From assembly GCA_035502775.1 (NCBI GenBank), contig DATJUB010000035.1, positions 1 to 64,000 on the forward strand: a stretch of DNA of 64,000 bases, written 5' to 3'. The position numbers and the translations under genes are program-made. Of this stretch, positions 1 through 8,066 are shown in pieces; the stretch's first letter is position 1, and each line of letters opens with the position of its first letter. Source of the DNA: 67-14 sp035502775. GTDB lineage: Bacteria > Actinomycetota > Thermoleophilia > Solirubrobacterales > 70-9. The notes beneath the pieces are model-generated. The model was given only the letters and a program-made list of their open reading frames with translations. It did no database searches and was not told the DNA's origin.

Positions 1-101
1 CATATAGCGTGCTGATCGTCTCCACCCCAACCACCGGCCAGTCGAAACACCGCCAGGCAACCACCGCCAGCCTCTCGCGCACAGACCACAAGCCCATCCA
101 A

Positions 102-268
102 CCCGAGCCCCCGAAACACCACCCAGCCCCCGAGACTCCACCCGAGCCCCCGAAACACCACCCCAGCCGCCAAGACTCCACCCGAGCCCCGAAACCCGGC
201 CCAGCCCCGAGACACTCCACCCGAGCCCCCGCGACAGCCCCCGGCCCCGAGACTCAACCGAGCCCCCG
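102..268. repeat. Degenerate tandem repeat, unit about 20 bp, C-rich
   Basis: About nine imperfect units follow one another, with cores such as CCCGAGCCCCCGAAACACCA. The units at 102-121 and 141-160 are identical. They alternate with CCCAGCCCCCGAGACTCCA-like units, giving a higher-order period near 39-40 bp. One forward frame would read as Pro/Glu/His-rich protein, but it has no ribosome-binding site and no recognisable domain, so I treat it as a DNA repeat. It could also be the tail of something entering from the left edge. Confidence 0.6.
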
Positions 269-338
269 CGGCTCGGCCGTTCAACTCCACCTAAGAGTGG
301 TGCACGGGGCGCTCCTAGGCTCGCCTGGCGAGGAACGA

Positions 339-389
339 GGTGGTGAAGCGAAACGACTTTACCCCCGTAAACGAGCGAGCTTCACCACC
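339..389. repeat. Inverted repeat with inner stem (intergenic)
   Basis: GGTGGTGAAGC at 339-349 is the exact reverse complement of GCTTCACCACC at 379-389. Inside lies a second short stem, TTTAC (358-362) with GTAAA (367-371). A smaller hairpin (CTCGC/GCGAG, 320-332) precedes it. The 51-nt block is in a gene-free stretch (1-512). It could be an RNA structure, a protein-binding site or a remnant of a mobile element; nothing here decides between them. Confidence 0.5.
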
Positions 390-453
390 GACGACGAAGC
401 CAGGCGTGCATAGGTGCGTCCCGGGTGCCACTCGCCCACCATCCCACCAACAG

Positions 454-483
454 AAAAAGGGCCGCCTAACGGGCGGCCCTTTT
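454..483. terminator. Bidirectional rho-independent terminator
   Basis: An 8-bp GC stem (GGGCCGCC 459-466 with GGCGGCCC 472-479) with a 5-nt loop is flanked by five A residues on the left and four T residues on the right, so it can end transcription on either strand. It sits 30 nt beyond the stop codon of the acyl-CoA dehydrogenase gene and probably ends that transcript. Apart from this and the two repeats, I see nothing in 1-512. Confidence 0.85.
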
Positions 484-512
484 CGGCAGTACGTCTATCG
501 AGCTTCGGGGAC

Positions 513-1787
513 CTACTTGATGTGATGTCCCGAGATCGCCCGGGAGATCACGAGGCGCTGAATCTCGGCGGTTCCCTCGAAGATGTCGTAGATCTTCGCG
601 TCTCGGTGCATACGCTCCACCGGGAACTCGCGGGTGTAGCCGTTGCCTCCGAGGATCTGGATGGCACGTTCCGTGACCCAGGTGGCGACTTCGCCGGCCT
701 TGAGCTTGGACATCGATCCTTCGGCCTGGGTGAACGGCACCTGGGTGCGGCCCATCCATGAGGCGCGCCACACGAGCAGACGGGCGGCGTCGATCTCGGT
801 CTTCATGTTGGCGAGGGTGAAGGCGATCGCCTGGTTCTCGATGATCGGCTTGCCGAACTGGACGCGTTCCTTGGCGTACTGAAGCGAGTACTCGTAGGCG
901 GCACGGGCGATGCCGATCGCCTGTGAGCCGACGATCGGACGGCTGGCCTCGAAGGTCGCCATCGCGGCCTGCGACTTGCCCCGCTTGCCTTCACGGACAC
1001 GGGCGAGACGCTCGTCGAGCTTCTCCTTGCCGCCGAGCAGGCAGCTTCCGGGCACGCGGCAGTCGTCGAGGTGGACGTCGGCGGTGTGGGAGGCGCGGAT
1101 ACCGTGCTTCTTGACCTTGGCGCCCTGCTCGCAGCCGGGGGTGTTCGGCGGAATGATGAACGCGGCATGGCCACGCGAGCCGAGCTCACGGTCGACCGAG
1201 GCGATCACGACATGGACGTTGGCGATACCGCCGTTGGTGGCCCAGGCCTTCTGGCCGTTGATCACCCATTCGTCATTGGCTTCGTCGTACTTGGCGGTGG
1301 TGCGGACCGCGGAGACGTCGGAGCCGGCGTCGGGCTCGGAGGCGCAGAACGCGGCGACCTTGATGTCACCGGGGGTGCCGTAGCACTGCGGGATCCATTC
1401 ACCCATCTGCTCGGGCGTGCCCTGGCCGAAGATCGAGGCGACGGCGAGGCCGGTGCCCATGATCGCCATGCCGATGCCGGCGTCGCCCCAGAACAGCTCT
1501 TCGTTGACGATCGGCAGCGTCAGGCCGGATTCGTCGGCGAAGAACTGGGCGGTGCCTTCGAAACCGTAGAGACCGATCTTGGCGGCCTCGTCGACCACCT
1601 CCCACGGGAACTCTTCCTTCTCGTCCCATTCGTGAGCGGCAGGGCGTACGACGCCCTCGGCGAACCCGTGCACCCATTCCTGGATGTCCTTCTGGTCCTG
1701 GTTCAGTTCGAGGCTGAACTTCGGCTTCTCATCAGCCGTTCCAGCCGTTTCTTCAAGAAGTTCTTCGGAAGTCTGTGTAGCGGTCAT
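513..1787 (-). CDS. Acyl-CoA dehydrogenase family protein
   Basis: Predicted FAD-dependent acyl-CoA dehydrogenase (424 aa) that introduces the alpha,beta double bond in acyl-CoA and passes electrons to electron-transfer flavoprotein. The order is N-terminal helical, middle beta and C-terminal helical domain. The C-terminal signature ILGGNGYTREFPVERM and the active-site segment YDIFEGTAEIQ, with the probable catalytic base Glu404, are intact. The first 25 residues are a non-conserved acidic tail. The substrate chain length cannot be read from sequence. It is monocistronic: a terminator follows at 454-483 and a dyad resembling a TetR-family operator lies upstream at 1827-1848. A TAACAT hexamer 6 nt before the ATG suggests leaderless translation. 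Confidence 0.93.
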   Translation of the reverse strand: MTATQTSEELLEETAGTADEKPKFSLELNQDQKDIQEWVHGFAEGVVRPAAHEWDEKEEFPWEVVDEAAKIGLYGFEGTAQFFADESGLTLPIVNEELFWGDAGIGMAIMGTGLAVASIFGQGTPEQMGEWIPQCYGTPGDIKVAAFCASEPDAGSDVSAVRTTAKYDEANDEWVINGQKAWATNGGIANVHVVIASVDRELGSRGHAAFIIPPNTPGCEQGAKVKKHGIRASHTADVHLDDCRVPGSCLLGGKEKLDERLARVREGKRGKSQAAMATFEASRPIVGSQAIGIARAAYEYSLQYAKERVQFGKPIIENQAIAFTLANMKTEIDAARLLVWRASWMGRTQVPFTQAEGSMSKLKAGEVATWVTERAIQILGGNGYTREFPVERMHRDAKIYDIFEGTAEIQRLVISRAISGHHIK

Positions 1788-1793
1788 GGATCA

Positions 1794-1799
1794 ATGTTA
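1794..1799 (-). promoter_or_regulatory. Candidate -10 element, leaderless geometry (acyl-CoA dehydrogenase)
   Basis: TAACAT on the minus strand is separated from the ATG by only six bases (TGATCC). There is no Shine-Dalgarno sequence. This matches the spacing expected when transcription begins at the start codon. No good -35 hexamer is visible. Confidence 0.4.
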
Positions 1800-1826
1800 C
1801 ATGGATCGATGACGAGGTTATGTGAC

Positions 1827-1848
1827 GTTGACCGATTGGTCAGTCAAC
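1827..1848. promoter_or_regulatory. Candidate TetR-type operator
   Basis: Two overlapping dyads are visible: GTTGAC/GTCAAC (1827-1832, 1843-1848) and TGACC-GATT-GGTCA (1829-1842). Short TGACC/GGTCA palindromes are typical of TetR-family repressors of fatty-acid catabolism. It lies 40 bp upstream of the dehydrogenase start. No regulator gene is adjacent, so the cognate protein is unknown. Confidence 0.4.
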
Positions 1849-1876
1849 TCGGAAACCGAGACGTGATGCGAAGCGC

Positions 1877-4800
1877 TCAGGCGGCCCGGGCGCTGCTGCC
1901 GCCCCACATCTGCTCGAGTTCGCTCCGCAGGCCCGGCGATTGCCGCACCTTGTAGTCCGAGCCGAGCTTGAGCCGCCGCTCACGATCACCGTTGACCACG
2001 ACCAGATGGACCTCGGCATCACCCTGGTGATGCTCGAAGATCATCTTCATCTCCTCCAGCGCGTCGAGGGAGAGCTGGCTCGAATCGACCTTCACCGTGA
2101 ACGGCTCGTTCCGCTTCGCGGCCTTCTCGATCGCCTTCTCGATCTCGGCCGGATTCGGGTTGAATTCCTGCGCGTCCTGGACGACCACCTTGGTCCCCTT
2201 CTCCGTCTGATCGACCCGCCCCTTGACCAGAACGACCTCATCCAGCTGAATCGCCGCGGATTTCTCCGACTGGTCGGCCTTGAACACGATCAGCTCGACT
2301 TCGGTCTCGATGTCGCTGAGGGTGGCGAAGGCCATGGTCGAACCGCTCTTGGTGCGCAGCTTCTTGTACTCGGTGATGATGCCGCCGATCGTGACCCAGG
2401 ATCCGTCATCGCGGCCACCGAGCTCTGACAGCCTGCAGTCGGACTTCGCGATCAGCGCCTCCCGCAGCCCATCGAGCGGATGCGAGGACAGGAAGGTCCC
2501 GAGGGTCTCCTTCTCCAGCGCGAGGATCTCCTTCTGCTCGAACTCGACCTCGGTGATCGGCGCGTGCTGGACCCCGGAGCCCGTGCCGCCGTCGCCGCCG
2601 CCCATGTCGAAGATCGATCCCTGACCGAGATGCGCGTCAGCCTGCGCCTTGTTGCCGGCCGCCTGGGCTTCGGGCAGCATCTCCAGCATGCCCTTGCGTG
2701 ATCCGGGCACATTGTCGAAGGCGCCGCACTTGATCAGACACTCGATCGCCCGCTTGTTCACGGCCCTGGAGTCCGCCCGTTCGCAGAAGTCCCAGAGCGA
2801 GTCGAAGGGCCGCTCTTCACGGGCATGGACGATCGCCTCGACCGCCTGGTAGCCGACGTTCTTGACCGCATCGAGCCCGAAGACGATGTTGGTGCCATCG
2901 ACCACGAAGCTGTGATCGGAGATGTTGATGTCCGGCGGCATCACCTTGATGCCCATCTCCGCGCAGCGCGAGATGTAGGCGGGCACCTTGTCCTTGGTGT
3001 TCATCACCGATGAGATCACCGCCGCCATGTACTCCGCCGGGTAGTTCGCCTTCAGGTAGGCGGTCCGGTATGAGATCAGCGCGTAGCAGGCCGCGTGCGA
3101 CTTGTTGAAGGAGTAATCGGCGGCACTCGTCATCGACTTCCAGAGGCTGGCCGAAACACGGGGGTCGGTTCCGGAGGCGGCCGTGCCCTCCATGAACATG
3201 CCCTCCATCTTGGCCATCATGTCGCGCTTCTTCTTGCCGATCGCCTTGCGCAGATCGTCCGATTCCGCCGGACTGAAACCGGCCAGCTTCTTCGAGATCT
3301 CCATCAGCTGCTCCTGGTAGACCAGGCAGCCGTAGGTTCCTTCGGTGATGTCCTTCAGTCTGGGGTCGGCGTACTCGACGGTGCTCGGGTCGGCCTTGCC
3401 GCGCGCGTAGAGCGGGATCTCGGCCATCGCTCCGGGGCGGTACAGGGCGCCGAGAGCGATCAGGTCGTCGAACTCGGTCGGGTTGACCCGCCGCATCGCG
3501 TCCCGCATACCCTCCGACTCGAACTGGAAGACCCCGGTCGAGTCACCCTTCGCCAGCATGCGGTACGTCTTCTCGTCGTCGAGCGGGATCTCACCGATGT
3601 CGATCTCGACGTCCTTGGACCGCTTGATGATGTCGATCGCGTCGTCGATCACATCGAGGTTTCGCAGGCCGAGGAAGTCCATCTTCAGCAGGCCCATCTC
3701 TTCGACCGGATTCATCGAGTACTGGGTCACCGTCTTGTACTGCTTGATCGGCTTGCCGTTCTCGTCCTTGGCGGCCGCGGCGGACTTGTCCTCGACCAGC
3801 TGAAGCGGCACGATCTCCTTCAACGGCCGGCCGGAGATGACCACGGCGGCGGCGTGGATCGAGGTGTTGCGGATCTTGCCCTCGAGGCCGCGGGCGGTGT
3901 CGATCACCTTGGCCGCGTCGGCATCGGACTCATAGGTCTTGGCCAGGTCCTCCCCCGGCTTCAGGCACTCGGCGAAGGACGGAGAACGCCCCATGATCGG
4001 TTCGGGAATCAGCTTGGCGAGCGTGTCGCCCATCTTGTAGTCGTAGCCGTGTACCCGGGCCGCGTCCCGGACGGCCGCCCGTGGCGCCATCTTGCCGAAG
4101 GTGATGATCTGGGCGACCGAATCCGAACCGTACTTGCCGGTCACGTACTGGATCATGCGGTCGCGCCCGCGAACCGAGAAGTCGATGTCGATATCGGGCA
4201 TGGACTTACGGCCGGGGTTGAGGAACCGTTCGAAGAACAGGTCGTGCTCGACCGGATCGATGTCGGTGATCGCCAGCGCGTAGGCGACGATCGATCCGGC
4301 GGCCGAGCCACGGCCCGGACCGACCGAGATGCCGTTCTCCTTGGCGTACTTGACGAAGTCCCAGACGATCAGGAAGTAGTCGGGGAAACCCATCTCCTCG
4401 ATCACGCCCAACTCGAAATCGAGCCGTTCCATCGCGACCGACGGGATCGGGTCGCCGTAGCGCACCTTGAGGCCGTCGAGCGCTATCCGCCGCAGCATCT
4501 CCTTCGAGTCCTCACCGCTCTCGATCGGGAACTTCGGCAGTAGGATCTCCCCAAGGGGGATCTCCACGTTGCAGCGCTCGGCGACCTCCAGGGTCATCGG
4601 CACGGCCTCCGGCCATTCGGTGAAGGCCGCCGTCATCTCGTCGGCGTCCTTCAAATAGAACTCGTTCGTATCGAAGGTCATCTTCGGCGCGTCGAGCGTC
4701 GACTTGGTCTGCACGCAGAGCAGCGCCGTGTGGTTGGTGTAGTCCTCGCGCCTCAGGTAGTGGACGTCGGCGGTGGCGACCAGCGGGCGGCCGACCTCAC

Positions 4801-5404
4801 GGGCGATCCGGGCGATCTGGGCGTTGGCCCGGTCCTGATCGTCGATCCCGTTCTTCTGGACCTCCATGTAGACCTGCTCGGGTCCGAAGACCTGGATCAG
4901 TTCGTCGAGATGCTCGCGGGCCTCATCGGGCCGCTCCTCCACCAGCCGCTTGACGAAGCGCGCCTGCAGGCAGCCGGTCAGGACGATCACGCCCTCCGAG
5001 TGGCGGTCCAGCAGCTCCATGTCGATGTTGGCCTTGCCGCGGTGCATTCCCTCGAGGAAACCCTCGGAGCTGAGCTCGACCAGGTTGCGGAAGCCGGTGT
5101 CGTTCTCCGCCAGCAGCGTCAGGTGATTGCGCTCGTACTTCGGCATCTCCTTGACCGTGTGGCGATCGTCCACGTAGTACGCCTCGATGCCGAGGATCGG
5201 CTTGACGTCGTTGGCCCGGCAGGCCTTGTACATGTCGAGCGATCCGTTCATCACGCCGTGATCGGTCAGGCTGAGCGCCGGCATGTCGAGCTCCGCCGCG
5301 CGCGCCGCCATCTCCTTGATGTTGCACGCCCCGTCGAGCACCGAATGCTCGCTGTGAACATGCAGATGAGCGACCTGCGGTTTGGATGCGGAAGAGTTAC
5401 TCAC
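1877..5404 (-). CDS. dnaE: DNA polymerase III subunit alpha
   Basis: Replicative DNA polymerase catalytic subunit (1175 aa from the chosen start). The N-terminal PHP domain begins with HLHVHSEHSVLDG (about residues 13-25). The C-family polymerase core has GPGRGSAAGS (about 362-371) and the catalytic PDIDIDF motif (about 403-409). A helix-hairpin-helix region and OB fold follow. The length is normal for DnaE1. I prefer the GTG at 5404 because GGAGG lies just upstream (spacing only 3 nt) and the product then starts MSNSSASKPQ; an in-frame TTG at 5422 is the alternative. It is transcribed alone, divergently from sixA. Confidence 0.97.
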   Translation of the reverse strand: MSNSSASKPQVAHLHVHSEHSVLDGACNIKEMAARAAELDMPALSLTDHGVMNGSLDMYKACRANDVKPILGIEAYYVDDRHTVKEMPKYERNHLTLLAENDTGFRNLVELSSEGFLEGMHRGKANIDMELLDRHSEGVIVLTGCLQARFVKRLVEERPDEAREHLDELIQVFGPEQVYMEVQKNGIDDQDRANAQIARIAREVGRPLVATADVHYLRREDYTNHTALLCVQTKSTLDAPKMTFDTNEFYLKDADEMTAAFTEWPEAVPMTLEVAERCNVEIPLGEILLPKFPIESGEDSKEMLRRIALDGLKVRYGDPIPSVAMERLDFELGVIEEMGFPDYFLIVWDFVKYAKENGISVGPGRGSAAGSIVAYALAITDIDPVEHDLFFERFLNPGRKSMPDIDIDFSVRGRDRMIQYVTGKYGSDSVAQIITFGKMAPRAAVRDAARVHGYDYKMGDTLAKLIPEPIMGRSPSFAECLKPGEDLAKTYESDADAAKVIDTARGLEGKIRNTSIHAAAVVISGRPLKEIVPLQLVEDKSAAAAKDENGKPIKQYKTVTQYSMNPVEEMGLLKMDFLGLRNLDVIDDAIDIIKRSKDVEIDIGEIPLDDEKTYRMLAKGDSTGVFQFESEGMRDAMRRVNPTEFDDLIALGALYRPGAMAEIPLYARGKADPSTVEYADPRLKDITEGTYGCLVYQEQLMEISKKLAGFSPAESDDLRKAIGKKKRDMMAKMEGMFMEGTAASGTDPRVSASLWKSMTSAADYSFNKSHAACYALISYRTAYLKANYPAEYMAAVISSVMNTKDKVPAYISRCAEMGIKVMPPDINISDHSFVVDGTNIVFGLDAVKNVGYQAVEAIVHAREERPFDSLWDFCERADSRAVNKRAIECLIKCGAFDNVPGSRKGMLEMLPEAQAAGNKAQADAHLGQGSIFDMGGGDGGTGSGVQHAPITEVEFEQKEILALEKETLGTFLSSHPLDGLREALIAKSDCRLSELGGRDDGSWVTIGGIITEYKKLRTKSGSTMAFATLSDIETEVELIVFKADQSEKSAAIQLDEVVLVKGRVDQTEKGTKVVVQDAQEFNPNPAEIEKAIEKAAKRNEPFTVKVDSSQLSLDALEEMKMIFEHHQGDAEVHLVVVNGDRERRLKLGSDYKVRQSPGLRSELEQMWGGSSARAA

Positions 5405-5481
5405 GGGCCTCCATGATGGCAACTCGGTCAGACATCAACCCGGTCCCGATCCGGCGATTTCCGGACTTTGCGGGGTCGCAA

Positions 5482-5487
5482 TAACAT
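5482..5487 (+). promoter_or_regulatory. Candidate -10 element, leaderless geometry (sixA)
   Basis: TAACAT is followed by GGTCCG and then the ATG of sixA. The same GGTCCG-ATG context, preceded by TACGAT, occurs at thrS. No ribosome-binding site is present. Confidence 0.4.
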
Positions 5488-5493
5488 GGTCCG

Positions 5494-5931
5494 ATGATCT
5501 ATCTGCTGAGACACGGCGACGCCGAACCCGAGAGCGGCGAAGGCGACGCCGCACGCCGTCTCACGGCCAAGGGCGAGGCCCAGGCGGCCGCCGCCGGCAG
5601 GGCCCTGGCCGCGCTCGACCTGACCATCGACACCTGCCTGGCCAGCCCGCGGGTCCGGGCCCGTGACACCGCCGAGCTGGCCTGCCACGCGCTCGGCATC
5701 AAGCCCGAGATCGTCGACTCGATCGGCTACGGCGAGTACGACACGATCGATCTGGCGGCCGGACGCGGCGACCTCCTGATCGTCGGCCACGAACCGGTGC
5801 TCTCGATGGAGGTGGCCCGCCTCACCGGCGCGCGGATCAAGATGAAGAAGGGCGGCATCGCGATCCTCGAGCCCGGAATGCTCCGGGCCCTGCTCCGCCC
5901 CGCCGAGCTGGCCGCGATCGCCGCCGGCTAG
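5494..5931 (+). CDS. sixA: SixA-type phosphohistidine phosphatase
   Basis: Small histidine-phosphatase-superfamily protein (145 aa). The RHG motif of the phosphohistidine nucleophile is at residues 6-8 (LLRHGDAEP), the LTAKG segment follows, and the second catalytic histidine is in IVGHEP near residue 97. Short single-domain members of this shape are SixA-like and dephosphorylate phosphohistidine on signalling proteins; the actual substrate here is unknown. It stands alone between divergent dnaE and a secreted-protein gene. The start has a -10-like hexamer six bases upstream and no Shine-Dalgarno sequence. Confidence 0.85.
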   Translation: MIYLLRHGDAEPESGEGDAARRLTAKGEAQAAAAGRALAALDLTIDTCLASPRVRARDTAELACHALGIKPEIVDSIGYGEYDTIDLAAGRGDLLIVGHEPVLSMEVARLTGARIKMKKGGIAILEPGMLRALLRPAELAAIAAG

Positions 5932-6003
5932 ACGGCGGCGGGCACGCCCCGATTACGTGGAATCACCGATGCGGCCCACCCCGGCGGATGATTCGATCCG
6001 GGA

Positions 6004-6759
6004 ATGAAACGCTTTCCCCTCTTCCTCGTCCTCGCGGCCTCTCTCCTCATTCTCCCCTCCCCTGCCCAGGCCGCGCCCGACCTGCCGGATTTCTCGGTGC
6101 TCCAGACCTTCCGCGCCAAGATTCACGTGGCCGGCGGCGTGACCATCACCACCACCAAGGACACGACCGGCGACTGCGTGCCCGGCCAGGCCTGGACCAT
6201 GACCGAGAGCGTCGATCTCGAGATCAACGACAAGGTGAGCGGATCCCTGTTCCGCAACAAGATCGCCTCCCGGTTCGCCACCGGGAACGTGGAGCAGACC
6301 AGCAGGATCCGGAACTACCGCGAGACCAACAACTGCCCGCCCGTCGCCAAGGTGAAGCTGGAGCAGCCCGAATGCGATTCCTTCGGCGGCCGTTCGCTCT
6401 CCAACCTGGTTCCGGACGGCCGCGGCAACGGCGGCATCTCGATCGCGATGACCCGCCGGGGCGGCGGTTCTCAGGACCTCAGCTGCATCGGCGGGTTCGT
6501 CCGGTCGAAACCGAAAGGCACCGCGGTCACCGCCCTGCCCCATGTCTTCACGCCGATCAACCTGCCGCTCGACGTCAAGGTGAAGGCCTTCAAGAAGCTC
6601 GACCGCGGCGACAAGATCATCCGGGTGATCCGGATCGGCGGCCAATGCGACCGGGCCACCGTGACCACGGGCGGCCCCGGCATCACCAGGGCCGCGGCCG
6701 ATGAGACCTGCCGGGTCGACGGTCTCTTCAACGTGATCGTCAAGCGGCTCGGCGACTGA
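6004..6759 (+). CDS. Secreted protein of unknown function
   Basis: 251 aa with a clear Sec signal peptide: two basic residues, a hydrophobic core (about 5-18) and a probable cleavage after PAQA (residue 23). The mature part has several cysteines that could form disulfides, and no domain I recognise. The composition is beta-rich with no membrane segment, so it is probably periplasmic or released. It is convergent with the Rpf-like gene, with only 12 bp between stop codons. I cannot assign a function. Confidence 0.75.
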   Translation: MKRFPLFLVLAASLLILPSPAQAAPDLPDFSVLQTFRAKIHVAGGVTITTTKDTTGDCVPGQAWTMTESVDLEINDKVSGSLFRNKIASRFATGNVEQTSRIRNYRETNNCPPVAKVKLEQPECDSFGGRSLSNLVPDGRGNGGISIAMTRRGGGSQDLSCIGGFVRSKPKGTAVTALPHVFTPINLPLDVKVKAFKKLDRGDKIIRVIRIGGQCDRATVTTGGPGITRAAADETCRVDGLFNVIVKRLGD

Positions 6760-6771
6760 GCCGGGACGGGA

Positions 6772-7761
6772 TCAGCCGCAGACCCAGGGCGAGGTGCCGG
6801 AGTCGGCGTAGATCAGGGCCGCGATCCGGTCCTGTTCGGCCTTCGAGGCTTCGTGCGGCAGTCCCTCGCCGCCGTAGGCCTCCCAGGTCTCGGGCATGAT
6901 CTGGTAGGCGCCGCCCGCACCGCTGGAGGGGTTGAGCGCCGAGTAGTCACCGCCGGATTCGCACATCACGATGTAGGTCGGGATCGAGTAGGGACCGCCG
7001 AGCTGCTGCTCGACCTGTTCCTCGGCCTCGGGCGGCGGGGCGGCCTCGGCCTTCTCGATCTGCTTCTGCCAAGAGTTGATGTCCGACTTCAGGGACTCGA
7101 TCTCGGCCGCACGGGACTCGTTCACCGCCGCGAGGTCGGCCGCGGTCGACTCGGCTGCGGCTCTGGCCGCACTGATCCCGGCCTGGGCCGAGGCCAGCTC
7201 CGCGTTGTGCGCGTCCACCCTGCTCTTGGCCAGGGTCAGGTCCGTGGTCCTGTCCTCGAACTCGTCGCGCACGGCGCGCACCCGCTCGGCCAGGCGCTCG
7301 TCGGCGTCCTGGATCGAGTCGAGATACTCGCGCTGGGCGACGAGGTCGCCGAAGTCACTGGCTCCGAGCGCCAGATCGACCGTGTCCGGCGTACCGGCCA
7401 TGTACATCGCGACCAGCCGGTCCGCCAGCAGGCGCTCGGCGCGGCGCAGCCGCTTGCGCGACTGGGCGAGGCTCTCTTCGGAGGCGGTGACCCGGGCGTC
7501 GAGTTCGGCCGATCGCTCGGCCCCGTTGGCGATCAGGCTGCCGATCTCGGATTCACGTGCGGCCGCGGCGGCGGACTTCTCCTGAGCGGCATCGAGCGCC
7601 GCCCGGTTCTGCCCGAGGGATTCCGAGACCCGCTCGATCCGTTCGCGGGCCTGGTCCGAGTTGCGTTCGAGATCGTCGATCGCGGCGGACGCGGTGCCGG
7701 CCGTGGCCGCACAGACGAAAACGGCCGCGAGGGCGGCCTTCATCGGAATTCGCGTCGCCAT
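6772..7761 (-). CDS. Secreted coiled-coil protein with Rpf/lysozyme-like C-terminal domain
   Basis: 329 aa. The sequence shows a signal peptide (about 1-26), a long charged and Ala-rich coiled coil (about 28-240) like that of PcsB/RipA-type cell-wall hydrolases, a short Pro/Glu linker, and a C-terminal transglycosylase-like domain. That domain starts IPTYIVMCESGGDYSALNP; its Glu in MCESGG matches the catalytic glutamate of resuscitation-promoting factors, and GAYQIMPETW follows. The likely role is peptidoglycan glycan-strand cleavage, with the coiled coil holding or regulating the enzyme at the division site. It ends convergently with the secreted unknown. The 5' untranslated region carries a hairpin (7787-7818). 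Confidence 0.85.
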   Translation of the reverse strand: MATRIPMKAALAAVFVCAATAGTASAAIDDLERNSDQARERIERVSESLGQNRAALDAAQEKSAAAAARESEIGSLIANGAERSAELDARVTASEESLAQSRKRLRRAERLLADRLVAMYMAGTPDTVDLALGASDFGDLVAQREYLDSIQDADERLAERVRAVRDEFEDRTTDLTLAKSRVDAHNAELASAQAGISAARAAAESTAADLAAVNESRAAEIESLKSDINSWQKQIEKAEAAPPPEAEEQVEQQLGGPYSIPTYIVMCESGGDYSALNPSSGAGGAYQIMPETWEAYGGEGLPHEASKAEQDRIAALIYADSGTSPWVCG

Positions 7762-7786
7762 CAGGCCGGGGACCCGAGAGCTATGA

Positions 7787-7818
7787 GTGTTTGAGTCGAA
7801 GCCAAAACCGACTCACAC
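7787..7818. other. Hairpin in the leader of the Rpf-like gene
   Basis: GAGTCG (7793-7798) pairs with CGACTC (7809-7814), and the stem continues as GTGT/ACAC after a two-base bulge. A second 6-bp hairpin, CGCAAG/CTTGCG, lies at 7862-7877. Neither has a T tract in the minus direction, so I do not call them terminators of the argG unit. I looked for the c-di-AMP (ydaO) riboswitch that precedes many actinobacterial rpf genes and did not find its conserved pattern. Confidence 0.4.
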
Positions 7819-7898
7819 CGTAGCCAAGACCCCCGTCCGGGCCCCCACCTCGGCGGCCCGGCGCAAGATCCCTTGCGAAAAGAGGTTTTCGGCTCTGT

Positions 7899-8066
7899 TC
7901 AGCCTTCGGGAACGTCGCGTGTGACCAGATACCCGGCCACGCCGACCACGGTGATGCCGGCGACCACACCGGCCCCGGTCAGCACGGCGGTCCTCAGAAC
8001 GAACTTCTTCTTCAGGAACCGGATGCCGAACCAGACGACGGTCCTGCCGATCAGCTTGTAGATCAT
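7899..8066 (-). CDS. Small single-pass membrane protein coupled to argG
   Basis: 55 aa starting MIYKLIGRTVVWFG. A basic patch (RFLKKKF, about 17-23) is followed by one hydrophobic segment (about 27-47) and a short charged tail. Its ATG overlaps the argG stop codon (ATGA), and GAGG lies about seven bases upstream, so translational coupling is likely. I recognise no family. Basic-plus-one-helix proteins of this size are often membrane tethers or modulators. A link to arginine synthesis would be inference from position only. Confidence 0.6.
   Translation of the reverse strand: MIYKLIGRTVVWFGIRFLKKKFVLRTAVLTGAGVVAGITVVGVAGYLVTRDVPEG

Noticed and set aside
9..413. Pro-rich 134-codon frame over the tandem repeat
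   Set aside because: No ribosome-binding site, changes character abruptly after the repeat, and no homologous domain recognised.
3095..4543. Plus-strand open frame antisense to dnaE
   Set aside because: Shadow of dnaE codons; Asp/Val/Arg-rich with no fold.
7762..7898. c-di-AMP (ydaO) riboswitch before the Rpf-like gene
   Set aside because: Conserved core blocks are absent; only simple hairpins are seen.
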